Source of the DNA: Nitrospirales bacterium
GTDB lineage: Bacteria > Nitrospirota > Nitrospiria > Nitrospirales > UBA8639
DNA: 14,297 nt
Assembly: GCA_013817135.1 (NCBI GenBank)
Contig: JACDDF010000012.1
Coordinates: 1-14,297, forward strand
Direction: 5' to 3'
Positions 1-7,953 of this stretch are shown here, piece by piece. The position numbers and the translations under genes are program-made. The notes beneath the pieces were generated by a model. That model had not been told where the DNA came from and ran no database searches. It saw nothing but the letters and a program-made list of their open reading frames with translations. Numbering within the stretch: position 1 is the stretch's first letter; each line of letters starts with the position of its first letter.

Positions 1-1594
1 TTTTCAGAACACGAGCCAGAGTCATGCCATCCATGCCCGGCATTTCCATATCGAGGATGGCCAGATCAAATGGTCGTCCCTTCTGTGCGGCGGATTGCAG
101 GAGGGCGAGACCTTTCGCCGGGGTGGAGGCCGTGCTGACTTCCATGCCCCAATCGGTGGCATAGTGGGTGATGAGGTCAAGGTTTGCGGAATGATCGTCC
201 ACGCAACACAGGCGCAATCCTTTCAGTGGGATATGACGATGAGAGATGGCCGGAGGATTCGGTTGTTTGGAAAATTCTGTGGTGAACCAAACCGTGCTGC
301 CCTTGGCGAGGTGACTATCCAAGCCGATGGTCCCGCCCATGAGCTCAACCAATTGTTTGCAGATGGCCAGTCCGAGACCGGTGCCTCCGAACCGTCGTGT
401 TGTCGAACTATCGGCTTGCGAAAACGGCTGGAATAATTGAGCGAGTTTTTCGACTGGAACGCCGATTCCCGTATCACGTACCTCAACTCTGATAGTGGCA
501 TGAGTCTCGGTTTCAATAAGGAGAGACACCTCCACCACGACCTCGCCTCTCTGAGTAAATTTAATCGCATTGCTGATGAGATTGAGTACTATTTGCCGGA
601 ATCGTCCAGGATCCCCTCGTAGAGCCGTGGGGACGTGGGCAGAGACAAGACCCAGGAGTTCGAGTTTTTTCCTGCCAGCCAGTTCCCCCAGCAATTCCAA
701 CGTGTCCTCAATGGCTATGCGGAGATCGAAATCAATCACTTCTAGATCAAGTTTGCCGGCCTCGATCTTTGAGAAATCCAGGATGTCATTAATGATCGTC
801 AGTAAGGCCTCACCTGAACTCCGAACTGTTTCCGCAAATTGCTTTTGTTGAGGAGTCAATGTGGTTTCTAGCAACAGGCCGGTCATGCCGATGATGCCAT
901 TCATCGGCGTGCGAATTTCATGGCTCATGGTTGCCAAAAATTCACTTTTGGCTTTGGTGGTCATCTCCGCTGCGTCTTTGGCTTTTCGTAAGTGGTCTTC
1001 GGCTGATTTTTGAAGGGTGATATCTCGCGTGAACGCGTAAAAAAATACGGTTCCGTCTTGCTCAATAGGAATGATGGTCAGTTCGAGGGGAAATTCCCTG
1101 CCATCACGATGGAGTGCGGAAATTTCGGTTCGTTGATTCAGGACTTTACCGATTCTGGTGCTCATATATCGCTTGAGGCCTTGCTGGTGGGCTTCTCGAT
1201 ACTGAAGGGGAATAATCATCTCGCCCAGTTGTTTCCCGAGAATGTCTTCCTTTGTCCACCCAAACAACCTCGCGGCTTGTGGATTCCAGGCGATGACCTG
1301 ACCGTCTGCATTCATGCCGATAATGCCATCGAGGCTGTGTGCGATAATGTTTTGGGTCTGATCCTCCATGCCTTTGATGCGGCGTTCACTGGTCTGGCGA
1401 AGGTTTTCGTAGAGCTGTTGCATTTCTTGGGAAGACAGCGCCAGGGATCGTTCCAAGAGCTCCCGGCCCTGGTCAGCTTCTGTGTAGGCTTGGCTGACCC
1501 GTTCCCATAGGTGGGTCCAGACTCCAGCTGGAGGGGGCTGAGTGGGGTCGATGAGCCCCAGCCGTTTGAGTTGACGTTTCAACAGTGGATGCAT
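1..1594 (-). CDS. Hybrid sensor histidine kinase (PAS-HisKA-HATPase-REC), 3' end outside window
   Basis: The frame is open from an ATG at 1594 to the left edge: 531 codons with no stop, so the C-terminus is missing. I see no membrane segment, so it is probably cytoplasmic. Residues 1-75 are a helical N-terminus beginning [14 protein letters not shown], a segment I recall from signalling proteins encoded beside FIST genes. A PAS domain follows at about 77-195 ([19 protein letters not shown], ending FTRDIT). HisKA has the H-box [15 protein letters not shown] with phosphoacceptor His225. HATPase_c has the N-box ([10 protein letters not shown], about 338-347), G1 DTGIGV (374-379) and G2 GTGLGLAI (404-411). 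A receiver starts near 459, with acidic pair Asp466-Asp467 and phosphoacceptor Asp515 in [14 protein letters not shown], so it looks active. GGAGG at 1606-1610, inside the end of the FIST gene, is its ribosome site. It lies 6 bases after that gene, so the two are likely co-transcribed. A second receiver or an HPt domain may lie beyond the edge. The family call is firm; the signal and output are unknown. Confidence 0.95.
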   Translation of the reverse strand, partial: MHPLLKRQLKRLGLIDPTQPPPAGVWTHLWERVSQAYTEADQGRELLERSLALSSQEMQQLYENLRQTSERRIKGMEDQTQNIIAHSLDGIIGMNADGQVIAWNPQAARLFGWTKEDILGKQLGEMIIPLQYREAHQQGLKRYMSTRIGKVLNQRTEISALHRDGREFPLELTIIPIEQDGTVFFYAFTRDITLQKSAEDHLRKAKDAAEMTTKAKSEFLATMSHEIRTPMNGIIGMTGLLLETTLTPQQKQFAETVRSSGEALLTIINDILDFSKIEAGKLDLEVIDFDLRIAIEDTLELLGELAGRKKLELLGLVSAHVPTALRGDPGRFRQIVLNLISNAIKFTQRGEVVVEVSLLIETETHATIRVEVRDTGIGVPVEKLAQLFQPFSQADSSTTRRFGGTGLGLAICKQLVELMGGTIGLDSHLAKGSTVWFTTEFSKQPNPPAISHRHIPLKGLRLCCVDDHSANLDLITHYATDWGMEVSTASTPAKGLALLQSAAQKGRPFDLAILDMEMPGMDGMTLARVLK

Positions 1595-1600
1595 GAACCG

Positions 1601-2734
1601 TTATTCCTCCGAAATGGTGGTGATCGTCATGGTTTGATTATGAAGATTGCATGGCCCATTGGCATAGGGAGAGAGTTCCCCATACGAATAAAACCCGATT
1701 TGTTGCATGCCGGGAGGAAAGATCTCCAGTGTCGCTTCGATTTCTTCTTCCGCTCGCTCTCCAAGGATTAATCGACGACCGACGCAGGTGATCGCAATGG
1801 CTAAATTGTTGCCGGCATCGTGGATATTGGCCAGAAGAGCGGCTTGTGACGCGCCATCAATGAGACGGTCGAAGTTGGCGCGCATGAGTTGTGTCATAGA
1901 ATCTTGTGGGATGTCGCCGGCGAAGGTCATGGATTGATGGGTTTCGTCGACTCCGAGAATGGTGCGAACTAAATAATCTTCTCCAGCCACAGTGGATTTG
2001 ATGGCGAGCGGGAATAAGAGTGCGGTCGCGGGAAGCCCTGTTGCACGGTCGCCTAAATATTGCTTATAGAGTTCCAGCGCAGGCTTCCCATCGAGTTCGT
2101 ATAAAATATTTCCGACAGATTTGGTGACACGTCGTTCAGGCCCGAAAAAATCCCATCCACCTTTCGATCCATGTCCAAATCGGATATGGTCCCCGAAAAA
2201 ACCAACGGCGGAGATGACGCCTTCACGGGGTGTGCCGTCCTGAATGACCCATGTGTGTTGAAATCGGGATCCATCGCCCGCTAACCCGCCAGTGACCACG
2301 ACCGATTCCGGCAGGTGGGAATTGATGCCTCGTACGAGCTCACTTCCATTAACCTTCAACCCGTCCGAGAGGACCAGAATTCCTGACAGATCGGGACGCA
2401 GAAGCTCTTTGGTCAATTCCTGTCCAACGTGAAATGATTGTGACGGGTCGGCGATGGAGGAGGTGATTGGGCGCACAGTGGTCCACTCGAATTGCAGGAC
2501 GCCTCCGACAATACTGTCGTCCTTGATCTCATTACCAAATACCTCGCCTGAGGTCGAGCATCCAATGATGGGTGTACCGGTAAAGGTCTGGCAGAGGTCC
2601 TGAAGGCGTTCCGGGGCATTCAAAAACCCTGATCCTCCAAAGAGGATGACCAATGATTTTTGTGGATCGTCGACAAAGTCGGGCCGGGTGACTGATGGGC
2701 GAGAATTGTCGATATGAAATGTTTGGAGTTTCAT
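1601..2734 (-). CDS. FIST domain (FIST_N + FIST_C) sensory protein
   Basis: A 377-residue protein with no signal peptide or membrane segment. The N-terminal half has the FIST_N pattern: hydrophobic strand VILFGGSGF, then GTPIIGCSTSGEVFG (about 53-67). The C-terminal half ends with the FIST_C signature GFYSYGELSPY (347-357), then CNLHNQTMTITTISEE. FIST proteins are predicted cytoplasmic small-ligand sensors, with amino acids proposed as ligands, and often occur with histidine kinases or diguanylate cyclases. The gene directly downstream here is a hybrid kinase, so I infer that this protein senses a ligand for it or scaffolds it. I chose the ATG at 2734 because AAGGAAGG precedes it; an upstream in-frame TTG at 2752 would add six residues but has no clear ribosome site. 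It is separated from the pilus genes by 257 bases containing a possible promoter. The ligand cannot be read from sequence. Confidence 0.93.
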   Translation of the reverse strand: MKLQTFHIDNSRPSVTRPDFVDDPQKSLVILFGGSGFLNAPERLQDLCQTFTGTPIIGCSTSGEVFGNEIKDDSIVGGVLQFEWTTVRPITSSIADPSQSFHVGQELTKELLRPDLSGILVLSDGLKVNGSELVRGINSHLPESVVVTGGLAGDGSRFQHTWVIQDGTPREGVISAVGFFGDHIRFGHGSKGGWDFFGPERRVTKSVGNILYELDGKPALELYKQYLGDRATGLPATALLFPLAIKSTVAGEDYLVRTILGVDETHQSMTFAGDIPQDSMTQLMRANFDRLIDGASQAALLANIHDAGNNLAIAITCVGRRLILGERAEEEIEATLEIFPPGMQQIGFYSYGELSPYANGPCNLHNQTMTITTISEE

Positions 2735-2791
2735 GAAACCTTCCTTGGTCAAAATTGTGGCCTGAATGTTCTCTCCTGTCGGGTAGGTTGC

Positions 2792-2824
2792 AGAATACGA
2801 CCCATCGGTCTAATTGATTAGGCC
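2792..2824 (-). promoter_or_regulatory. Candidate promoter/operator for the FIST-kinase pair
   Basis: A near-palindrome lies at 2807-2824: arms GGTCTAAT and ATTAGGCC, one mismatch, 2-base centre. Just downstream on the minus strand, TATTCT (2792-2797) resembles a -10 box about 58 bases before the FIST ATG, which would put the dyad over the -35 position. No good -35 hexamer is visible, which could suit an activator-dependent promoter. This is pattern reading only. Confidence 0.25.
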
Positions 2825-2971
2825 TTTCCAACACGCCCCTGCTCATGGGTGTTTTCCTCAAATGTCGGCGTTTTCAAACATCAACTGTAGAAATGTGAAA
2901 AGACAGGGAGAATTAATACAGAGAACCCGGGTGTGCGGATGAATACGCCATAAAGGTTTCCACAACAATGA

Positions 2972-2986
2972 AGCCCCTCCTGGGCT
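2972..2986 (-). terminator. Weak hairpin after the TPR gene
   Basis: Six bases after the TAA of the TPR gene, the minus strand reads AGCCC-AGGAG-GGGCT, a 5-bp GC-rich stem with a 5-base loop, followed by the T-rich but interrupted stretch TCATTGTTGT. It sits where the pilus operon would be expected to end. The short stem and broken T tract make it weak at best, so read-through into the FIST gene is possible. The rest of 2735-2991 holds no gene I can support. Confidence 0.35.
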
Positions 2987-2991
2987 GACGG

Positions 2992-4407
2992 TTATTGTTC
3001 TCCCCGAAGACTTACATGGGTGCCTGTTGTGGAGGCCGGCGTTTTGGTTATGGACGTCAAGCTGGCAAACAATTTTTTCCTGATAGAAAAGAACTCCGGC
3101 TGGCCTTCTGTTAATTGTAAGAATCTACCAAAATATTGATTCGCTAACCGATTATTCCCCATTCGCTCATAAGCATAGCCCATATTCAAATGGATATGGG
3201 GCAGATCCGGTTGGAGTGCCTCGGCTTGACGAAGTTCATGCACTGCAAGTTGGAAACTTCCTTGTTGTTGCGCCACCAGCGCTCGTTGAATCCATAATTG
3301 TGGGACTTTGTCGTTGCGTGCGAGACCGCTCAAGAAATACTGATCGGCCTGCTCAAGCTGGCCTGCCCCCAAATATGCGGTTCCCATCCAAAACCATGGT
3401 TCCCAAGTGACGGGGGGATCATGGAACAGTGGGGAGAGCATAGCCTGAGCTTCTTCGTATTTCCCGGTTTGAATGAGTTCTTGGGCATGATGAAGCCAAT
3501 TGACCGGAGATCGTTGAGTCCGACCTGTGACCTGGGCATTCTCCCGAGACCCCTCAATTTTCAGAGAACGGGCTGTCGTGCTAACAGGGACAGAAGTCTC
3601 GTCAATCACAAGAGCCGTGGTGGTTGTGAGCTCATCCAGATTGATTTTTTCTTCTTCTAAATCGGCTTCTAACGTTAGGAGTGTGCCAGTCTCATTGACG
3701 GAGGCGGATTCGACAAGGTCCGAATCAGGTTGTTCTGTTTGGACAATGACCGTGACAGGAGAACTGGTCGCAATTTTCTTCGGAACGGTGCTCTGGTGTT
3801 TCGGAGATAGGTCTGTTGTTTTGGGTGGCGTGGAGAGGGACGTGGCGACGGTTTTCTGCTGAGGGTAATCGAATGTGGGGGTTATTAATTGTGGTGCAGG
3901 TGCGGAGGAGGCTGGAGTATTTCCCACGGATGATACGGGGGGAGTAGGTTCGAAAGCCAATGGGGAGGATGGTTCCATTGAAGACCCCTCTTGAGATGTG
4001 GGCGATTCCTCATCCGCTTCCTGGGCAGCTGATACTGAAAGATTCTCAACAGGGTCAGCAGTTGGTATCTGCGCGGCATCAGAAGATAGCGGCTCGACAG
4101 GCGGAGTCTCCACAAGCGAAGAGGAGTTCGAAAGAGCCACACGCTGACTGGGAAAAGGGGAGGCTTCCGTTGGCATGCCGAAATCCAGATGTAAGCCGAT
4201 CCAGTAGGTACCCAGACCTAGACTGCTTAATCCGATCGCCATGCCGATCCCGACCAACCAAACCTTTAATGGAGACGGTCGGTGGTGCCAACCCAGGTCT
4301 CTTCTCACTCTAGCTGGAAGGACAAGAGGTGTCTGATGAGGCGTCTCAGTCATTTCACTTTTGGTCTGGGTCTGAAGTCGTTGGAGGGTGTCTGCGATGA
4401 TACTCAT
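2992..4407 (-). CDS. MshN-like membrane-anchored TPR protein
   Basis: A 471-residue protein with three parts. A short cytoplasmic N-terminus begins MSIIADTLQRLQ, resembling the starts of MshN/GspB-type proteins. One membrane segment lies at about 48-72 (VWLVGIGMAIGLSSLGLG). A long linker, about 75-300, is rich in Pro, Ser, Thr and Glu and looks disordered. The C-terminus, about 302-440, has roughly four tetratricopeptide repeats (for example KYEEAQAMLSPLF, QLEQADQYFLSGLARN, IHLNMGYAYERMGNNRLANQY). TPRs should therefore be periplasmic, reached through a flexible stalk. It follows the ExeA/MshM-type ATPase by 25 bases, the position of mshN in the Vibrio msh locus, so a role in pilus or secretin assembly is inferred. 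The ATG at 4407 lacks a strong ribosome site, so translation may be coupled to the upstream gene. Orthology to MshN rests on architecture and position rather than on a motif. Confidence 0.85.
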   Translation of the reverse strand: MSIIADTLQRLQTQTKSEMTETPHQTPLVLPARVRRDLGWHHRPSPLKVWLVGIGMAIGLSSLGLGTYWIGLHLDFGMPTEASPFPSQRVALSNSSSLVETPPVEPLSSDAAQIPTADPVENLSVSAAQEADEESPTSQEGSSMEPSSPLAFEPTPPVSSVGNTPASSAPAPQLITPTFDYPQQKTVATSLSTPPKTTDLSPKHQSTVPKKIATSSPVTVIVQTEQPDSDLVESASVNETGTLLTLEADLEEEKINLDELTTTTALVIDETSVPVSTTARSLKIEGSRENAQVTGRTQRSPVNWLHHAQELIQTGKYEEAQAMLSPLFHDPPVTWEPWFWMGTAYLGAGQLEQADQYFLSGLARNDKVPQLWIQRALVAQQQGSFQLAVHELRQAEALQPDLPHIHLNMGYAYERMGNNRLANQYFGRFLQLTEGQPEFFSIRKKLFASLTSITKTPASTTGTHVSLRGEQ

Positions 4408-4432
4408 GGTCTGTTGAATTTCTGTGATGCTC

Positions 4433-5260
4433 TCACTTCGGGAGGAATTCTTTGGTGGCGCGCAAGATCATCAGGGGAGTCACAATATATCGGCCCTGGG
4501 CATAAGCCGCTAACAGGGCACGGTCGCACAGTTGATTGATGCGGCGTGGGACTCCACCACTCCAAGCATAAATGAGCCAGAGGACTCCTACGCCAAGTTG
4601 AAACCGGTGTCGGGCATCGGCAATATGCAGGCGATGTCGAATGTACGCACGAGTCTCCTTCCAGGTAAATGATTCAAGGCGATAGCGGACGCTAATCCGT
4701 TGCCGCAATGGTCGAAAGGCTCGAGTCGCCAGCTTTTGTTCCAACTCCGGTTGTCCAACCAGCAGGAGACACATCAACTTGTCTTTTTCGGTATCAAGGT
4801 TTGAGAGAAGTCGAAGACCTTCGAGGACTTTTCCACTGAGCCGGTGGGCTTCGTCAACCAACACAACGACCCGTTCTCCTTCCCCGGCCAGACGGAGCAA
4901 CAGCTTAGGCAATTCCCGTTGTAAGGCCCCAAGTGACTGATCCTCAGGCAGTGTCCCGGTTAAATCTTCGTAAATGGATGTGAGCAAATCGGCATAGGAC
5001 TGATCCGGATTCATGAGGTAAGCGAATCGGACCCCGGTCGGGGGATGGCGAAGCAGGTGCCGGCACAACAGGGTTTTGCCGAGACCCACTTCCCCCGTCA
5101 GCATAGTGAGACCGCCACTGGCAATGCCAAATCTGAGATGGTTCAGCGCTTCCAAATGATGGCTGCCGGGAAAAAAGAAGTCGGTATCGGGTGTGAGCCG
5201 AAACGGCGGTTCTGTAAATCCCAACTCTTGGTAACAGAGGCTAAGGTCGAGTGTCGTCAT
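4433..5260 (-). CDS. mshM: MshM/ExeA-type AAA ATPase
   Basis: A 275-residue soluble ATPase of the ExeA/GspA/MshM group. Near the N-terminus is the family hallmark YQELGFTEPPFRLTPDTDFFF (its Pro-Phe-x-Leu-Thr-Pro-Asp core at about 19-25), then HHLEALNHLRFGI. Walker A is GEVGLGKT (56-63); Walker B is VVVLVDEAHRL with Asp136-Glu137; a sensor Asn is at about 154 (LLSNLDTE); and LLLVGQPELEQKL precedes an Arg-rich segment (183-188) with likely Arg-finger residues. The C-terminal winged-helix-like part contains SGGVPRRINQLCDRALL. In known systems, ExeA with ExeB drives assembly or placement of the secretin through the cell wall; here no separate peptidoglycan-binding domain is visible, as in MshM. 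Its ATG overlaps the secretin stop (ATGA, 5257-5260), which fits translational coupling and a job with that secretin. Confidence 0.92.
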   Translation of the reverse strand: MTTLDLSLCYQELGFTEPPFRLTPDTDFFFPGSHHLEALNHLRFGIASGGLTMLTGEVGLGKTLLCRHLLRHPPTGVRFAYLMNPDQSYADLLTSIYEDLTGTLPEDQSLGALQRELPKLLLRLAGEGERVVVLVDEAHRLSGKVLEGLRLLSNLDTEKDKLMCLLLVGQPELEQKLATRAFRPLRQRISVRYRLESFTWKETRAYIRHRLHIADARHRFQLGVGVLWLIYAWSGGVPRRINQLCDRALLAAYAQGRYIVTPLMILRATKEFLPK

Positions 5261-6864
5261 GATGTAGACCGCACAATTTTTGGAGATAAAAAGATGACCA
5301 ATTCACTTTTTGTTTTGACAGTGTACGTCCCTTTAAACAGGCGGCCTAGGTAAGGAATGTCCCCCAGTATAGGAACTTTACGCTCAGTCTCCGAGGATTC
5401 TTCTTGGATGAGTCCCCCGATGATTACCATTTCCCCATCTTTGAGACGGACGAGGGCGGAAGATTGCTTGATATCCAAGACGGGCGCATTGGCGGTCTCT
5501 TGAGGGGAATCTACGATTTCACGGAGGCGAGAAATAATGGGGGTCACATCCAACATGATCCAGCCGTCTTCAGAAATTTGTGGTGTGACGGAAAGGACCA
5601 AGCCTACCGTGACGGATCGCACTTGCTCAGTGACAATATTGCCACTCCCGGCAGTTCCTTGAGCAACGGTTGAGGTGAAAAATGGTTGATCGGTGGCCAC
5701 TTTGATCAAGGCCGGTTGATTATTCATGGTGACCACCCGAGGTTGGGACACCACGCGAATTTCTCCTTGTTCTGCAAGAGCTTTCAGGACGCCATCGAAG
5801 CTTCCGTCTGCAAAGGAAATCGTGGTCGTGGCGGCCTTGGGGATAAATCCACCGAAGGGTGCCAAAATAATATTGGCCAATTCGAAATTACCCGACGTGC
5901 CATAAAAATTGATCTTGGTCCAATCAATCCCGAGGCTGTAACTGTCATTCAAATTCACTTCGTAGATTTTAACCTCAATTTCCACTTGTCGGTACAGGGC
6001 CTGGTGCACGGTTTTGAGAAAGTGGTCGATTTCATCGACTCGTTGATACCAATCGGTCACCTGAATCGTCCCTGAAAGTCGGTTGATGACCAATCGCCCA
6101 TCCTTCGACATGAGGGTCTGAATTTGTTTTTCCAGTTCTTCCCAAAATTTAATTTCATCCTGCTGGTTGACCGTGATTTGTCCGGTGTCTTGGGAGGAGG
6201 ACCCTGATCCTCCACCGGAACCGGAATTCATCTTCGCCCGGTTCTCTCCGGTTCCGCCCCGTACAAGACGGATGTAATCGATATTCAACATGATGGTTTT
6301 AAATTGCCTGACTTGAATCAGGTTCTTGTGGTGTTCCCAATAATAGCCATGGGCTTCCAAAATGGCCGACATCGCCTGTTCCAGGGGAAGATCATGAAAG
6401 GCTACGGTGATGGTGCCGGTAATTTCTGGCCCGGCCACAATATTTAAATGGTTGCTACGTGCAAACAACGCCAACGCGTCGATGACCGGCAGGTCTTGTG
6501 CACGAAAAGAATACAAGGGCCCCAAAGAAGTGGCAGGTGGCTGTGTCGGAGGTTTGGGGAGATCGCTGGTGAGCCACATGCGATCCTCTAGCGAAAATGT
6601 TGCCTGAGGGTTGTTCCCGGGTACTGCCGCCAAATCTAACCTCAGGGAAACGCTCTGTGAGGTGTGTGTGGTGATGGGATCTGCGCTTGGCCGGTCTGCA
6701 TCTTGATTGGCCATTGTGCACCCCCATAAACTGAAAATGCCGAATAGAACCAGGCTTTGAAAAACTCCTATGCTACATGTGATAGATGCTCCGTTTGCCG
6801 GTCGGCTGGAGAATGCGGAGATCTGAGGAGTCATTATTATGTTGTGTCGCATGGCGTCTTTCAT
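5257..6864 (-). CDS. mshL: MshL-type outer-membrane secretin
   Basis: A 535-residue secretin forming the outer-membrane ring. After a rather long N-region comes a hydrophobic segment ending LFGIFSLWGC, a lipobox-like site with Cys49; Trp at -2 is unusual for a lipobox. An STN/secretin N0-like domain lies at about 118-187 (YSFRAQDLPVIDALALFARS, then AILEAHGYYWE). A Gly/Ser-rich patch (213-224) precedes another N-domain (about 233-290). The secretin core runs from about 365 to the end: GEIRVVSQPRVVTMNNQPA, SVTVGLVLSVTPQI, and the signature VPILGDIPYLGRLF (497-510), closing with ELVIFLSPKIV. The size and the order MshK-MshL-MshM support the MSHA assignment over PilQ or GspD. The start is uncertain: ATG 6864 lies 16 bases after the previous stop without a good ribosome site, and in-frame ATGs at 6852 and 6834 are alternatives. 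Confidence 0.95.
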   Translation of the reverse strand: MKDAMRHNIIMTPQISAFSSRPANGASITCSIGVFQSLVLFGIFSLWGCTMANQDADRPSADPITTHTSQSVSLRLDLAAVPGNNPQATFSLEDRMWLTSDLPKPPTQPPATSLGPLYSFRAQDLPVIDALALFARSNHLNIVAGPEITGTITVAFHDLPLEQAMSAILEAHGYYWEHHKNLIQVRQFKTIMLNIDYIRLVRGGTGENRAKMNSGSGGGSGSSSQDTGQITVNQQDEIKFWEELEKQIQTLMSKDGRLVINRLSGTIQVTDWYQRVDEIDHFLKTVHQALYRQVEIEVKIYEVNLNDSYSLGIDWTKINFYGTSGNFELANIILAPFGGFIPKAATTTISFADGSFDGVLKALAEQGEIRVVSQPRVVTMNNQPALIKVATDQPFFTSTVAQGTAGSGNIVTEQVRSVTVGLVLSVTPQISEDGWIMLDVTPIISRLREIVDSPQETANAPVLDIKQSSALVRLKDGEMVIIGGLIQEESSETERKVPILGDIPYLGRLFKGTYTVKTKSELVIFLSPKIVRSTS

Positions 6865-6880
6865 AGAGTGGCGAGGAAAG

Positions 6881-7399
6881 TTATGACGTCGCTTTCTCGG
6901 GAAATGTTAACCATTGGGTTCTGCCCTGATGTCTTAACAACACCCCTTTAGGCTGAATGGACATGACCTGATGTCCGTTAATCATTTCTCCTTCATACAC
7001 CACGGTCCGGTTGATCACCGCGCTCCGTTGCTCACCTTCGACGGCAATGGCTTTAAGGGTGAACTCATTCTTAGTAAGTGGGGGTTCGCCTGTTTGGACC
7101 CCTGTCATCGACGGTGAGTCCGATGGAGCCTGAGAGGCGACCACAATGGGGGCAAAAGGATCACGACTGGAGTGTTCGATCCATAGACCGGCCTCATCGT
7201 CATGGGGTCGCCCCGCAGAAGTAGGGGGAGGGAGAGTTGGAGCAGAAAGCAGTCGATTCAGCCCCACCGAGATGATGCCGGGTGCATCGGATGCCGTATC
7301 CACGATATTCGCATACACCGCGAATCCTGCCAGAAGGCACAGACCAGTCGCGACCATGGGGTTTTTTAAAGCTCGACGGAATCGTTGGTTTTCATCCAT
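6881..7399 (-). CDS. MshK/PilP/GspC-like inner-membrane connector
   Basis: A 172-residue bitopic protein. One membrane segment lies at about 13-33 (NPMVATGLCLLAGFAVYANI), then a Pro-rich linker, then SRDPFAP (78-84) and a compact C-terminal domain (about 113-166: FTLKAIAVEGEQRSAVIN, VVYEGEMINGHQVMSIQPKG, VLLRHQGRTQWL). This layout matches the homology region of GspC and the PilP/MshK domain, which contact the periplasmic N-domains of the secretin. It lies directly before the secretin gene, as mshK does before mshL. Its start at 7399 overlaps the 3' end of the PilO/MshJ-like gene by 34 bases, read in another frame, which suggests tight translational coupling. The sequence is divergent, so the call rests on architecture plus position; I am confident of the role and less so of the exact family. 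Confidence 0.85.
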   Translation of the reverse strand: MDENQRFRRALKNPMVATGLCLLAGFAVYANIVDTASDAPGIISVGLNRLLSAPTLPPPTSAGRPHDDEAGLWIEHSSRDPFAPIVVASQAPSDSPSMTGVQTGEPPLTKNEFTLKAIAVEGEQRSAVINRTVVYEGEMINGHQVMSIQPKGVLLRHQGRTQWLTFPEKATS

Positions 7400-7953
7400 A
7401 CCGACAATCCAATGGTTAAGTGAGTTGCTTGTTGACCATCACCCATGACCGTCACATTCTGAATGTCGACTCTTGGTCCGGATCGGGTGAGGGCCTTCAT
7501 GAACTGAAGATAGGAACGATACGCATTGGGGGTTCCTTGCGAGTTGACTTGAATTTCTAACGGAACCCATGTCACCCCCTGGATTGGAGAGGCGGTGCGG
7601 TCTGTGTTCAGAATGCGATACTGGATGAGGAGATCCCTCTGTTTACCGTCGGCTTGCAGCCCTTGCGCCCATTGCGCCAAATGGGTGAAGTTGTGGAGTA
7701 AGCGTTGCTCAGCCTGTTGAAGATGAGCCTCAAGCGCATCCGGACGAGCCTGAAGATATTGAGAGCGAAGCTCCGCCACCTGCTGTTCGAAGCCGATCGT
7801 ATCTTGGGTCAGAGATTGGCGCTTTTGAATGGTGAAAAGTTTATCCAGGCTCACCCAGCCCACAATGGATAACGTTCCAATCAGAAGCACCACGAGTCCC
7901 GTGCTTTTGAGCTGTTGGGGATTGGGCCACTCATGGGGGCGGAGCCACTTCAT
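7366..7953 (-). CDS. MshJ/PilO-like inner-membrane protein
   Basis: A 195-residue protein with one membrane segment at about 17-37 (STGLVVLLIGTLSIVGWVSL), a helical, probably coiled-coil stretch at about 45-90 (FEQQVAELRSQYLQ, LEAHLQQAEQRLL), and a C-terminal alpha/beta domain (about 115-188: YRILNTDRTASPIQGVTWVP, ALTRSGPRVDIQNVTVMG). This is the PilO/GspM/MshJ plan, in which the periplasmic ferredoxin-like domain pairs with a PilN-type partner in the alignment complex linking platform to secretin. Its ATG overlaps the stop of the PilM-PilN-like gene (ATGA, 7950-7953), with AAGGGA upstream. It is the second of an I-J-K-L run. The function is inferred from layout and position; sequence alone would be a weak match. 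Confidence 0.87.
   Translation of the reverse strand: MKWLRPHEWPNPQQLKSTGLVVLLIGTLSIVGWVSLDKLFTIQKRQSLTQDTIGFEQQVAELRSQYLQARPDALEAHLQQAEQRLLHNFTHLAQWAQGLQADGKQRDLLIQYRILNTDRTASPIQGVTWVPLEIQVNSQGTPNAYRSYLQFMKALTRSGPRVDIQNVTVMGDGQQATHLTIGLSVWMKTNDSVEL

Noticed and set aside
1010..1510. Plus-strand open frame of 166 codons
   Set aside because: It is the complement of the PAS and N-terminal part of the hybrid kinase, which has clear motifs on the minus strand.
2832..2858. Imperfect stem (AACAC-CCC with GGGTGTT) followed by T residues on the plus strand
   Set aside because: It has a bulge and a short T run, and no plus-strand gene ends here for it to terminate.
2532..2861. Minus-strand open frame of 109 codons overlapping the FIST start
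   Set aside because: It mostly reads the FIST gene in another frame, is Arg/Pro-rich, and has no family features.
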